A stretch of DNA of 64,000 bases from Triops longicaudatus (taxonomy: Eukaryota; Arthropoda; Branchiopoda; Notostraca; Triopsidae), in assembly GCA_022885665.1 (NCBI GenBank), contig JAGQDJ010000076.1:310001-374000 (forward strand), in the 5' to 3' direction. Shown here one piece after another: positions 21,501-36,500 of the stretch (the stretch's first letter is position 1; each line of letters starts with the position of its first letter). The notes beneath the pieces are model-generated. The model searched no databases and was not told the origin of the DNA. It worked only from the letters and a program-made list of their open reading frames with translations. Made by a program: the position numbers and the translations under genes.

Positions 21501-24500
21501 TGCTGTCTTCGATTATTTAGTTATTTCATGAATAAAATCTGCAGACTAACGAACCAAGTTCTCATGGCCCGTGAGGCGAGTGTAGGCTACATTACACAAG
21601 TCTTTGCCTAACGAAAATCCTCACAGAAGGACCACTATAGGAAACTATAATTGGCCCACTTATGAAACGTTCAAATTTTTCATGCTCAATAAAGCACGAA
21701 AGTATCCGTCAATGAGCAAAGAATAAATGCTCACCCCGCTTGCGGATACAGAAAAAGAACTCTAGAACAGGCGGCCTCTATAGAACTACTATTCTATAAT
21801 GATATCCTATTCAGAAAACAAAGGATGTGAGGATGTATGTATGCGTGATAATTTTTAATCTTACCTTCTTTAGGTTTGACTAGATTTATAAGTACCTGAG
21901 ACACTTCTGTCTACCCATCCCCTCTCATCTGCTATAGGCCTACATATTTTCCCTAACGGCAACGAGCTTTGCTCAAGCCGGACGACAATACAAAGTGTTC
22001 GAAAAGGTATGACGAATGAAACCATTCAATTAAACGTGTAATGTGTGCCGATCTATAATGCTCTCAGTATTAGGTTATGTTTATCACTTAGAGTCCTTAA
22101 GTCTACTGAATGCGACATTATTTGAAGTCTTTTTAATGTCTCTAAGAAGCTTCTTTTTTTGTGTATTGCTCTGTAAATGTGTTGATTCCTTACTTTCGCA
22201 GACACGTTCCAGCAAATCCCTAAGAAATGTGATAGACGGACCAAATCTGCTAGTGTTTGAATTTACTTTCAATAGAGGCCCACAAAAGCGAAGTACGCGG
22301 AGCTGTCAGTTGTGTTCAACTATGAATCTGTTTTACTGGAGTAACCGGTCGCAAACTAATGACGCTGAACACAACAAAGTTCGCACAGCTTGCTTTGCAG
22401 CTTTAGTAACACGAGCTTCTGTTGTTGCCGTACTATATAGGCCTACAATACTTTGGGAAAACATTTGAGCCAGTTGCTGAAGCCCAATTTTTGCCACCTT
22501 TTGTTAACATACATCTATAAGTGTTTTAAAATTCGCTATTAAACCTCACACCCTGACTTGCACATCTAATGTTATGTACGTAGCTAACGATTCAGTGCGT
22601 TCCAAACATTTCAAAGCCTAACGAAAGGAAATAACCTTCATAAGGACTAACATCCATTTCATTCTGCAATAATATTCTTTCGCGAATGACAATACACAAC
22701 TACGTAACAAAATTGAAGTGAAACATGGAGCGTGTTTCTTGTCCCACGTTTTCGCTATATGTAAATTCCGCTTCCTTGTCCTTATTGGGGCCTACTAGGT
22801 TATTGCATGCACAGAACGTATTATTATAAAAGTTATACTTTAAAAATATTGTTTGATTGTCAACCAACGTCACCTTACAAAGTGTTACCGAACTAAAATA
22901 ATGAGACACGTCGAGGTCCAAGTATTCTGGTAACTATTCGGGCAAATGTCGACAATCAGGTTTCGGATAAAGGGAGTTGCCCAATAATTTGAGAAAGCAT
23001 CCTAAGATCGCTTTTCAAAAGACTCATAAAGTTGGGGACACTAACCTTGAAATAAAAACTCAGATGTTGTCTCCTACTTTATAATCCGGTAAACTGTCAG
23101 GGCGTTAGTCTTTCTTTCTAGACATTATCGTTGGCCTTTTTTACCCATGGTCCCATCCTCTTCGCTTTTTGGACACCACTTTCTGTTTTTCGCTCCCAAA
23201 AATTCACGTTAAGTCAGGCCTAACCACTTTTCTCGTAACTCACGTCTCCCATCTCGAATCTGATTTAAGAAATTTAGAGTCTTGTACTGTACCACAGGGG
23301 CAAAAGCAGATAACGAAGACAACAACGTGTCCCAAAGTTTTTTTTTTTTTTTCAAAACCTAAAATCTTTGCTTGGTAATCTTAAAAAAAAAAGAAGGGGA
23401 GAATGCCTTACCACACAGTTTATGTTCTTCATCCGAGCCATCGCCACAATCGTCTTGAAGATCGCATAGCCGCGAGCGGTAAACGCATTTGCCATTCCGG
23501 CAGGTAAAATGGGTAGATGGGCAACCAAAAGGTTTTCTTGAATCGGACGATTCGGGGCTGCTGCCATTTTGGCCATGCGAGGTCAAGAGGCAGGAAGCTG
23601 GTTCGTCACTTCTGTCGCCACAGTCGTCGTCGCCATCGCAGTAATAGAGCTGCGGGATGCAACGCCGGTTGCGGCACATCAACTGGCCTGGTTTACATAA
23701 ACCCACGCGGCCGGGTGCCAAAGGGGCAGAGCCGTTGCACACCCCCGTTAAATCTTCGTCCGAGCCGTCGCCAGCACAATCAACGTCGCCGTCACAAACC
23801 CATAAGTTCGGAATGCAGCGGCCCGTTGCGTTGCAGCGAAACTCATTCTCTCTACATTCCCGCGTTTCTAAACAACACGAAATGCACGTTGTCATGTGAA
23901 CATAGTAGTTACGAAAGCTACGTCTCAAAGTGACAAGTACTATCAACCTTTTAATCTACCTGCAACTTTCAAGAAAATATAACTAAGCTGCTTAAGAAGA
24001 CTTGCTGTAGCCAATAACCTTAAAAATAAACTAAATCTATCGAATCGATAACAAATCTCACGAAAACATGATTTAAAAAAAGGAGACGAGGAAGAATTAA
24101 GAAATTAGAACAGTAGATTCACGTACTGCAATCTTGAGACTCATCGCTTCCATCAGGACAATCTTCGCTGCCATCGCATCGGAACGTAAGTGGGATGCAG
24201 AGATTATCGTGTTTACATTTGAAGTCATCGGGCCGACATGTGTGTTCTAAACCCGAAACAAGAAAGATAGGTTTATAAATAAAACTGTTCTTTACATTGT
24301 GAATCTAATAGTCCTAACCCCAAAAATAAAAGTGCTTTTCACTCAAACGTTGTTTTCCTTTGCATACTTACACCAAATGGAGAGAAAAGCTTTCTGTAAG
24401 TTTAAACAATAAACAAAGACTTACCGCAACCCTCTTCATCCGACGAAATGGGGTGCCTGGCGTCCGTGTCACGACAATTGTCTTCATTGTTACAGCGCAC

Positions 24501-27500
24501 TTCGGGCTTCAAGCACAACCCATTACGGCAAGAAAAACTGCCCGGTTGACAGCTCGTGTTAGCAACTACCGGCGCCACCGTGACGGTGCAGTTCAGCTCA
24601 TCGCTATTATCCCAGCAATCATTAGAACCGTCGCAAAACCACGCTGGCATTACGCAGGCTGTCGTGTGCGGACAAGGCACCGTTCCCTTTTTGAACTTGT
24701 CGCAATCCACAGGAGCTAAGCGCAAGCAAAGAACAAAACGTTAAACGAGGGTGAGGATGAACTTCTGCGGCAGAAGACTTACGGCAGTCCATTTCGTCCG
24801 AAGCATCGGGACAATCCGGGTCGCTATCGCAACGAAAAATGCGCGAAATACAATGTCCGCCTTTGCAACGGAAATGCTCTGCCGTGCAAGTACAGTTAAT
24901 TTCGTCGCTATGATCGCCACAATCGTTGGAGCCATCACACCGACGACTGGCAGGAATACAACGATTGGTACTGCATTGGAAATATCCAGGAATGCACTGA
25001 CGGAATGCTGTTAAATGAAAAAATATATCGAGAAATGCCCTACACATTACGTTAATAAAAATGAAGCTAAATAGGCTGATACAACTAAAAGCCAGGAGAG
25101 GCTTACAAAATCTACGCAAAATGCTCTCAAAGAACCTGAGTGTTTCCCTTATAAGCAAATCTGCTCTTTTCTAACGAATGTAAGTGCAATCACTACACAG
25201 TCTCTAAGGTAAGGGTAAGAGATACCCACGTTTTTCGAACACAGCGGACTAGTTTAAGAAAAATATATGTAACGGAGGAACGTCTACCGCAGTAAGTGGG
25301 GAGTTCATCCGAAAAGTCGGGGCATTCTGCAACACCGTCGCACGTGAAGTGATACGGAATACACCTGCCACTAGTACATTGGAATTCTTGCTCTGTGCAG
25401 TTTCCTGGAGGTAAAGCTCCGTTTAACGTCGTATTGATGGCGCAGCGGCGACCATCTTCGCCAATGGGAACCCGTCCTGGGTAACACGAGCACAGTACCA
25501 TTCCATGCTCGTTTAATCGGCAATTATCTTCGCACCCACCGTTCAAAACTTGACAAGGATTCGCAGAACCTAAAAGAAGTAGGGGTTAAGTCCAGCGATG
25601 CCAGCCAGTGTAGTGTCATATGAAAGAACTCACAGTCGTAGTTGGATTGGTTCACCACAGCAACAATGCCCATGGGTCGGGGAACTTCTTTACGTAACCA
25701 AACGAGATCTTCGCCGGTATATTTGTTTGCTCTCAGGACAGCATGTAAGATCCAGTCTGTCCAGAAAATAAAATCCCCGTAGACCGCCAAATCGAATGGA
25801 TGTTGTGGTGTCACTTTCGACAATACCTTTACCAGGTATATTAAATAAACAAGAAGAAAATTATCAACAAAATATACTGAATGAAAATAATTGAAAACTG
25901 AAATAAAGTAAAAGGCGAAAGATTTATATGTGTACTGTAGTACAGTAAGGAATTTAAAGAGCAGAAAACGGAATGGAAAATAGATATAAAATATATCATC
26001 TAACAAAATAAATAAAAAGTAAATAAAATAAAAATAAATAAAAATAGTAGCAACTTTAAGCTAGAAAAGAAATATGGTCGCGTTTAATTTTTAATCGATG
26101 TTATTAAAGAACTAATCGCAAAAAAAGACACTCACGTGACGGTTAGATCCGTCCAAATCAGTTCGCTCAATTTTATCCAACCGTGCATCACCCCAATACA
26201 ATTTCTGGGCTTGCAAATCCAAAGCAATGGCGTTGGGCATTCGGATGTCAGTTGTGATAATACTCTCGACCTCAAAACCGTTCAAATAAGCTCGCTGTAC
26301 AGAAGGTTGTCTCGAATTCCAATTCGTCCAATACATACGCCTACGAGAAAATTGCGAAAAAAAAGTTAGACAAGATGTAATGAAAAGTGTCTTTTTCTGA
26401 AATATCTACCTGCCACAAGGATCAATGGCAATACCACGAGGCTTGTCGTCAGTTCCAAGCCGCACAACTTTTTCGACTAGAGATTCTGAAACGGCACTGG
26501 AGAAAGGCACAGTTCCTAAGCTTAACTTGTTGATGGTAGAATCGCTATTGCATGTCCAATATAGAGCCTCTTGTGCCGTGTCGTACGCTAAACCTTCTAC
26601 GGAGACTTGTTCTGCAAAGTAAACAAAAATTACACTAAACAGCTACAAGCCAAGGCATAGCTTGCACAAAATGCACAACATGAAAATTTGGACGTGATGT
26701 GACATGAAAAAGCCCTAAAGCTATTTAATGAAAGTGTAACCTACTTTCAACAAGTACTCGATGATTCGATCCATTAAAGTGCACCGAGCTGATAGAATTG
26801 CGTTGGATATCTGAGTAAAAGATGAGCTGGCGATTGTAATCATAAGAAAGCCCAATGGCATTGCGCATCAATTCTTTGGATTCAATGGCAGGGAATGGTG
26901 CGTTCAAGTTTCTCTCGTCTTCAATATGGATACTTTCAATCCGTGACACTCGTGAGAACAACAAAAAAGCTTCGAAAGCTAAGACAAGATCACACATATG
27001 TAACCATTTTATGAACAGAAAAGAAACGCAAGTACCTTCGCAAGTTTTCCGGTCTGCTGCCAAGCGACCGTGCGAACAAGCGCACACAGCAATGGTGCCG
27101 TTATACAAGCACAGTTCTTCGCATCCGCCGTTGTTTACAGCGCACGGATTGGTTCCTTTCTGTAACGCAGAGCTGAATACCTTCAACGCTTTTAGCGAGT
27201 CACCCATGTCGGATTTCATCACAGAATAATTAGACACATTACTCAAAGGAGCTTCTTTGATGCTGCCGCCTTCGTGGGTTCTAACAAACAAGTACACTTG
27301 GTTAGGTTATCAACTTGATTTAGATGGCATAGTCAATCTTACGCGTCTATCCAATAAAGTTTACCCATGTAAAGAGCAATACCATACGCGCTGTCTAAAT
27401 GCGGCCGTTCCAGTAATACTTCCCGGGCAGTCCCGTCGTAATTGGCTCTTTCGATGGTATCTTTTCTTGAATCGCACCAGTAAAACTTACTGCTCTGAAA

Positions 27501-30500
27501 TTCGGTGAAGCAAAAAATAAGGTTACGCTCTGCTACTCTTCTTGAAAAAGAACTTCTTACTTGGAAGTCTAAAACAATATCTGTGACGAACTGAATTCCC
27601 GAGTCTACCAATACCGATCGGCCCGATCCATCCAAGCGCGATCGCTCAATGCGAGGCGCTTTGCCACAATCAGCCCAAAACATGTAACCTTGCTGCCATC
27701 GAGGATCTATTGCCAGTGAAACGGGTTTGTCTAGCCCACCAGCAACAACTACGTAACGATGGGAGCCGTTCCAGCGTGACACTTCGAGGACGTCGAACTT
27801 GGGATTGGTCCAGTACATATTTCCTGTTTGCGATAGCATTATATAACAAAGTGTAATAAGGCATTCAGAGTTATTAGAGAGAAAGTTTAATACCAGCCAC
27901 CCAGTCGATTGCCAAACTGCCGACAGAATCCCGTCCTTGGACTACGACTTGTCGATTGGAGCCGTCTCGTCGAACGCGAGTGATGCTGCCATGGTCGCTA
28001 TCCACCCAAAAGATTGTATCTGTATCTGTAGTATCAGACAACATTAGAGTGGGTTTTAACCGCGTGAGGCAGTTTAACGTACTGGCATGGTAGTCGATAC
28101 TTGTAGCCATAAAGACGCGCGGAATAGGAGCCAGCACTTCCTGTCTTGTGCCGTTTGGTCCCGCAATCAAGGCCAAGCCTTTGAGCTCCCAGTTCATGGA
28201 ATACAGTAAGAAGCTGTCCTCACCTATCACGCGAACAATTTTAAGCTTAACATGCATTTCTTTACATGTACTCAGTAGCCGGCTCGGTAAAATCAGACAT
28301 TAAAAAGGGGGGAAAGAATGTAAGGCAGCAATAACGTAACTGACTGTTATAAACAATCAACGTTACTCGTTCAAGTAATAAAATGAAGGAGAAGTACATG
28401 ATTGCCGCTTACTAATAAACGGCCGATATGTGGTGGATACGTACTATCGAATATAGTGAGATAGTAAGGATCCCAATAGCTTACCGATACAAGCAGACGC
28501 GTTGGTTGGACTTGGTCTATAACCAGCTGCACACTTGCATACAAAACGCTGTTTGCCCGCAATCGGCAAACACAAATGTTGGCATCCTCCCCGATTTCGA
28601 CCACATGCGCTTTTGCCTCCCTGCAATGACGGCTCGTACAACCGCAACGAAAGTATATTGCCTAATCGAATACGTAAAAAATAAACAGTAAAATAAAATA
28701 TAAAATTGATAATGCTGCTGTAATTTATCATTAAAGGTTTACTTGTGTTCTTTCTAACGACTGTATCATTTGCCCCATTGGTTTTGTCCGCTACGTGTAT
28801 AGCTCCGTCTTCTTGATCAGCGTAATACAGCAAATTCTTGAAAATTACCAATGCATGAGGTTGTTTGGCAATAGTGGACGTCCAGAGACGGATCTGGCTC
28901 GTGGCAAAGTCGTAGTACTGAATGGATTGGGTATCGTAATTGACCCAATAGAGCCGATTTCCATCCAAGTCCATGATTAAGCCTATTTCAATTGATGAAA
29001 TATTACAAGACAGAGAGTAAGGTTGTAAGCTTTACTTCTGGGATCTTCCAATTTCGAGTTCGTATTTTGGGCAGATAACAAAGTTCGGTTCGTGCCATCC
29101 ATATTAGCCATGTAGATAACATTCACCAAAGGGCCACCCACTTCTGCCCAGAATAGCAGTCCTTTCATAGGATCAACAGCTAGTGATTTCACCTGAAAAT
29201 AGGGTTTATGAACACCATGTTATATTTTTTGTTTACAAGTGAGAAAATGAAACGTCTATTTGCATCTCTTTCTTCTTCTTACCTGGTAAAGGTCTTCCGT
29301 GATGATTCGCGTGAGGTATTCGCCTTCAAGTGTGCAGACAGCGATATGATTATGTGCTGAGCCATACGAAGAATAAAATAGGTTTCCTGACAGCCAGTCA
29401 ATGGCCAACCCGAAGGGATTTTCAATCGCCGTGTCAATGATCGTCTCAATGGGAGTGCCAAACAAGCTTACGCGCTTGATTTCGTTTACTTGGGTGTCAG
29501 CCCAATAAATTTTTTTGGTTGGCGCGTGGAAGTCAATTTGAGCTGCCAACAATACGTGTGGCAACGAGATAGGCGGGACGACATGGTAATAAGATTGGTC
29601 GACATCGACACCTCGTATTTCATTGGGTCTTGAGAAGAGCAAAACTCGCTCGTTTTCTTCAGAAAAAAGTGCAGAGGAAGATATTAGACCATCATTTCTT
29701 ATTTGTAAGGACGCTTATCGCAGAAAAATCACTTACGGACACAGGTTTTTCCATCCAAGTCAAGTTTCATTACATGGGGACAAGCGCACTGGAACGTGTG
29801 ATTAAAACTCAATAAACAAAGATGCGTGCAACCTCCATTGTTCTCGCCACAAGGGTTTTTCACGTCTAGGACAGGAAAATGTTACTCATATTGACAATTA
29901 CGTTGAAAACTATCAACTAACCGCGAGGTTGTCTGCTAGGATGCATGACAATGAGATCAAACGGTTGAGTCATGGTTCGCTGTAATTCAGTGACATTGGA
30001 ACCATTCCACTTATTGGCTCGGACGACTAAATTGTTCCGCCAGTCACTCCAGTAAACATGATTCTCGAAAAGCGTAATAGCGAAAGGGTGTGACAAACTT
30101 TCATGTCCACGCAGAATTTCTCGGGCGTCATTACCGTTATAAAGACACGAATGAATCGAATCTGACCTTTATTGCACAAATGGATGAGAAAAAAATATTA
30201 AAGGACTGGAATTCACGTCGTAACACGCCATTAGGACATTATTACCTGGCGTCAATCCAATAAAGTCGATTGGCCACGTAATCTAAGGTCAACCCATTGG
30301 GCCACGCGCCGTCTGATACTAGATCCACTCGAACTATCATTCGTCTTCCCTCTCCACTCAAGCTACAAGATTCAATACGAGGCGCTCCAGACTCCCAATC
30401 CGTCCAAAATAAGATCCTTTAGTGAGCAAAAAGAGAAAAAATTAAGAATGTTGAAGAAAAAAAAATGACCAAAGCCGAATTCACACGAAAACGTACCCGA

Positions 30501-33500
30501 AGCGAGGGTCAAGAGCAATGGCTCGAGGACTTTCCATATTACCAGCGATCAAAGTTCGTCGGAAGGAACCATTCAATTTGGAAACCTCGATCTGATCTAA
30601 ATTGCTTTCCACCCAGTACAAGTTTTCGCCTATCCAATCCACCGCCAGACCTTCTGCTGTTGCCAATCCTGTCTGCACCACCACTTCAACGTTGCTTAAG
30701 CCTTGAAAACACAAAGGTGAGCAGTAATACACAATATAAACCAAAAATGTAAGACTCTTTCGCATTTAGTGACGATAATGCCCGTAAAGTGAGGGGTATG
30801 ACAGCAGAATAGGAAATATGAACACATCACAAATAATTAAAGAATTAAAAAACGCATACTTCCTCCGATGAGACTACCGCGGTAAATCTTGTCATCGACA
30901 ACATCGGTCCAGAAGACGTAATCAGAGTCTGAGTATGGGTTATGGTAAAAGTCCAGGGCGATGGTATTTTTGAGACTAGACACTAAAGATTTGACGGACA
31001 TGGTGCTCAAATCGACGCCCCTTAGTTCATGCCTGTTGCTGAAAACGAGATAGGCAGGCGATCGATCTACGACCATAAAAAAAAAAGTCTTACAACGATG
31101 TCCTTCATCTTAAATTCAAATTTTTCTTCTTTTTACCAAGAGTTTTGCAAGTAAAACCATCTGGCTCGAGGGCGTAGCCTGCTTCGCAATCGCATTTATA
31201 ATGATCTTTATGGAGTTTGCAAAGTTGGGAACACGTTCCCCATTGACAAGGATTCGCTGCGACGCATGTTCGCATGTTGGCCGCTAAGGTCATGCCCGGT
31301 GGGCACAAACAGACGTAACCTTCGGGGGCGATATGGCACTGATGGCTGCAATCCACTCCGGCTTGTGTCCCGCATAGATTTTCCTCTGGAAAAATAGGCC
31401 CATTAAAGTAAAACGCTACCATAAAAAGGTGTCCCTCTATATGTCTTTTTTGTTCCTTACCACACAAGAAGCCTTCATCGGATCCGTCAATGCAATCAGC
31501 GACCCCGTCGCAGAGTTGGGTCACGTTGATGCATAGAGTGCGGTTATCGCAGAGACGTGATGGTTCGACACAAGCTTCCCGGCGCAGTGGGCAATTGACC
31601 TCGTCAGACCCGTCTTCGCAGTCTTTGGTGCCGTCGCAACGCCACACCGAGGGGATACATTTTGATTGGTCGGCACACTGGTATTCCGACCCTCGGCACG
31701 TCACATTGCCTTTTTAGAAAAATTAAGGTGTCACTGTTTTGTTTCTAACGAACATATGCACAATCGCTTACTGCAACCCTGCTCGTCACTACCGTCCAAG
31801 CAATCATGTTCGAAATTGCAAACCAAGCCGGATGGAATGCAATGACCGTCATCGCATTGAAATTCTTGCGCAGGACAACCTTGCTCGCGAATATTTGTGC
31901 CACTGGAGTTACTATGGCCAACGCAGTTGCGTTCGTCCGAGCCGTCACTACACTCATTGACACCGTTGCAAACGTTCGAGGCTGAAATGCATTTACCATC
32001 CTTTTCGCAAAGAAACTATAGAAAAATAGTAGAAGACGAAAAAGTAATTTTACGAGCTGAGCTTAAGTTTAAAAACTATTTCCGGATTATACGCAATTTT
32101 TTTAACTTATAAAACAATAGTAAAGGTTCGCGAAACATATTCGTAAAGTACTTATTTTTAAGGGACCACAGGATTTAATAAATTACTTAATTTCTATATC
32201 AATTTTTCATTTCTAAACTAAAAAATCTTTCTAGGATTTTTTTTTTCAACAAGACTTGAACTATTTTATACATTACAAAATAGTAAATAATCAAAATATG
32301 TCAGAAAATGTTTATAAAAGAGATAAAGGAAAACTAGTGGAGAATTTAAAAAAGGTACATTTTTATCGAACAATCAATTTAGATTGTTTGAGCGAAAATT
32401 ACCAGCAACGGGCTCTGGCAAGGTGTTTGGCACATCTTTTCATCACTGTTGTCCTTGCAATCATCGTCACCATCACAAAGGAATTCTACCGACACGCAAC
32501 GCTGGTTCTCACACGTGAAATCCGTCACGTCACACTTTTGGTATTCTACGAATGGAGGAAATTGTATAAACAAATCTAAAATAAGGGAAAATCACTAAGC
32601 CCTGCAAGTTTTGTCTTAAAGCTCGCGTCTCTTCGCAAGGGCAATAATTTTCTATGTCTACTTCTTTAAAGTCTGCCAGCTAAACTCATCAAAACACTTA
32701 TCAATCCTTTCCTGTTCGTAATTAAAAAAATTAAGTCTTCATGAGAATATGCTGCTTTTCCAGTAGAAATAGAAGGAGAATTTTAAGGTCAAAAAGTAGC
32801 AAAACCTGGCCAAAGTTACAGGAGTTCTTGCTCTAGAACGCTTACCGCATTCGGAATGCTCATCACTCGTGTCACCGTTGCCGCAATCCGAATCCAAGTC
32901 GCACTCCCACGTCTTGGGAATACAGCGACCTGACAAAGCGCAAGCAAACTGGCTGGGGCTACAAGTTCCATTTCGGCAACGTGAGGGATCTTCATCCGAT
33001 CCTCCTTCGCAATCAATATCTCCGTCGCAAAGCCAAGAAGAAGAGATGCACCTGAACTCACCCAAGCACTGGAACTGGTTTGGGTTGCATGTCATTTTCT
33101 CTGCATTCAGGCAAGCAAAACAATACACAAATACAAAGAGATGAATTATTTAGTTGTAAGTCATTGTTTATGGTTGCTTCTCATGTTGGGTTACGAAAAT
33201 CTTACGGCAAGGTCCGCCGGGTGACGTGTCCTCGTCGCTTTTGTCATTGCAATCAAACTTGCCATCGCACACGTAAGCCACGCTAATGCAACGTTGCGTG
33301 CGAATACACATGAACTGATCTTCCCGGCACGTGACCATTTCGGGGCGATTCACCGATTCCACGCACACACTGCTCTCAGTGGGGTCCGGCTCGTAACCAT
33401 CTTTACACCCACAAACCGCGCCCCGTGGCGTCGATAAGCAAAATTCAGGACAGTTCATAGCCTTCGTCGTACACTCATTCTCACCTGCACGTTAAACAAA

Positions 33501-36500
33501 GCAAATGTCGCATTAAAACAATCCGCTACGCGACATTACACGTTGTTTGACAAGTTGGGAGACTCATTCCAATGCCTATCTATGGTAACTTGTTTTCCAG
33601 CTATTTAGTCCCTTTCAACACGTCAAGTTATGTGCTTTAATCCTCATCTGTTACGTTACTGAGTCTCTTAGGGCAGCCATAACCAAAATCGTGCTTCACT
33701 CAACTAAAAGCTCGAAAAGCAGTTCCGCAATTGTTTCGTCACTTATGAAACGATACTTTAAAATATTTTAATATCTTTCTCGTTTTTGGTACAAATCTCT
33801 CTCGATTTGTTCCAACCAAATTGCTATTTGTTAAATTTAATTCTTTCGGCGAGGGCCGAGATCGTTGCTCGTTATTTATGTAGGCAGTAAATAGTAAATT
33901 GAACAATTACTTGTTTGGGATGTGTTGTCGAACAACCGAATGCCAAAAATAGGCCGATTAACTTGCGTGATCGTTTCGACTGTTTTATTGAGCAAAGAGT
34001 AACGTTGAATTTTGCCGAGCTGCATCTCGGTCCAAATGAGAGTATTATCCAGGTAAGCTAAGCCATACGGATGATCCACCTTATCTTTCCCTTCCACTAC
34101 AATCTGGATGGAAGAACACAAACCCAATCAGCATCTCAGAAATTTACCAAACATTTTTCATCCATACTTCTCTGTCTTTGCCATCTAAGCCAATCCTTTC
34201 AATGCGGTCTAGGAACGCGTCACAAAAGTAAAGTTTCTTCGCTACGGAATCCAACGCCAAGCCATTGGGCCAATGCAAAGCTTCCCCGACGAATACTTCG
34301 CGATGGCTGCCATCCATCCACGCCCTTTCAATCTTCCCTAAATATTTCCCCACGATTCCCGCATCCGATTCCGCATTGGACGCACTCGACCAATCCGACC
34401 AGTACAAGTACCTGGAGACCGAAACGTTATTTTCTCATGTTCTTATTTCCATTTTCTACACCATTTTAGTCCCCGAGGGTATTTCACTTTTTACATTAAT
34501 AGTGGTTTCGTATTTCTTTCTTCAGCGACATTTTTTTTGTGTGTGAACTACATAGAAACTTATTTCTTGGAATCTTTGTGGGTTTCAACAATCTTCTTTC
34601 TCTTTCTCGTTATAAAATAATTCAAAATGCTAAAAAATTTCAAAGATAGTGTTCTTATCAACTTGTTTAGCGTTCTCGGGTAGGAAAAGTCTTTTACCCG
34701 CGTTTGGGGTCCAGGATGATGGCTCGCGGATGTGACATGTTGTTATAGAGAAGCGTGCGTCTTAGAGCGGGATTTTCCAAACGCGCAACGGAGATCGAGT
34801 TTCGACCTTCGTCTGTCCAGTACAGATTCCTTCCCATCCAGTCCACCGCTAAGCCTTCGCAGCTATCCAAGGCTTGATCAATCACACTCTTGCGTTGGGA
34901 GCCGTCCAGCTTTTGTCGCTCAATCACGAACCTGTACACACCAAAAGCCAACAAAGGTTAAATAACGTTCCCGGAAGCATCCTTCGGGGTGGGGGTCGTT
35001 AAGAGAGGGTCAATGACCTTTGCCTGTCCGAGTAGTAGATAAACTGCGTAGAGACGTCATAATCCATCGTAACGGGTCGCAGCAGTTCAGTAATGGGTAC
35101 CATCATTTGTTGTAAAGGATCACTAGGAACGCTACTTGGCAACGCAATCCCTTTCACGGACGCAGGGCGACCTTGGGCGTAGAGCAGAAACTGCGTTTGC
35201 TTCACAGCTATGTCAGCGGAACACAAAAATAAACGAAAAAAGGGTCACGTTTAGAATCTAGGTGGAAAAACACAAAACATAATAACGTTTTATTACGAGT
35301 GCAGCTTCCGTCCGTTTGAACGCGGAATCCGGCCGCACAAACGCAATGGACGATGGGCGTTGCTTTTTTCCACTGAGGGATGCACAAGTGTTGACAGCCT
35401 CCATTTTTCACACTACATGGATGTTGTGCTAGGGGTGAAAACAAAAAAGAGGAACACAGTACAAATAAATACATTAATTAAGTTTGACTCTTGGGACTAT
35501 CGTCTCAAAGTTTTCCCCAGCCTTGGAACTCCGTCGCGATAAAAGAAAACAGAGAAAAACTAACTTACCATCCGGCTGTCGCTGCTTATGATAGATGTGG
35601 ACGGCAAAAGGTCTGGAAATATTAGCTGCCAACACTGTCACGTCATCCAGCTGCCATTTGCCGATGCGGACCAAACTTTCATCGCGCCAACTCGTAACGT
35701 ACAAATACCGCTCAAAGACAGTAATTCCGTACAAATTTTGGACCTTTTTTTGTGAGGGAAAGGACAAGCAGCGTTTTGTTACTGACCTTCCATGCTACAT
35801 TCAGTTTAGGTTGTTATTACCATGTTGCCTTTTTTGATCGTTTTACGGTTGCCGCCGTGGTAATCCACGCGCTCGATCACGTCCAAGAAAGTATCTACCC
35901 AGTACAATTGCTGGAGCGGGTAGTCCACAGTGACTCCATAAGGGTAAACGATTTTCGTGTCGACTAAAACTTGACGATTAGAGCCGTCCAACCATGCGGA
36001 TTCTAAACGAGGAGGGCCGGTTCCGAAAACGGTCAAAAACAGCAATCTGGAAGACAGGTTATAACAAGCCGTTAATATAAAGCTGTCAAATTCACAAGTG
36101 TTGGTATGACCCGTGACCCCTCCATATGGGGTTCATGCTTTTTTTCTTTTTAATTCACGGTTTCAGTAGTAACTTACCCTCGAGTGGGGTCCAAGGTTAA
36201 ACACCTTGGCTTGCTTATGTTAAAATCCATTAAAGAGACGCACAAAGTGAGTCCGGCGTCGCAGAGCCAGATTTGTTCCTTGGCGTCGTCGACCAAATAC
36301 CAATTGCCAGACACCCAATCCTTGGAGATTTGAGTCACAGCTTGAGGACAAAGAGGAAAGAAACAAAAAAAAAAACACGCGAGTTTTCAATTTTTAGCTA
36401 CCAATAACGCGCATTGCGTGGGCAGAACGAAGAATAACATGGCAGGAGGGGGCCCAGATTTTTTCCCAAAAAACTTACTATTTAAAGTAAAAAGGGGAGG

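Noticed and set aside
22043..22468. 141-codon plus-strand open frame inside the LRP1 intron
   Set aside because: No recognisable family, and the 3' half contains an inverted repeat more in keeping with a small repetitive element.
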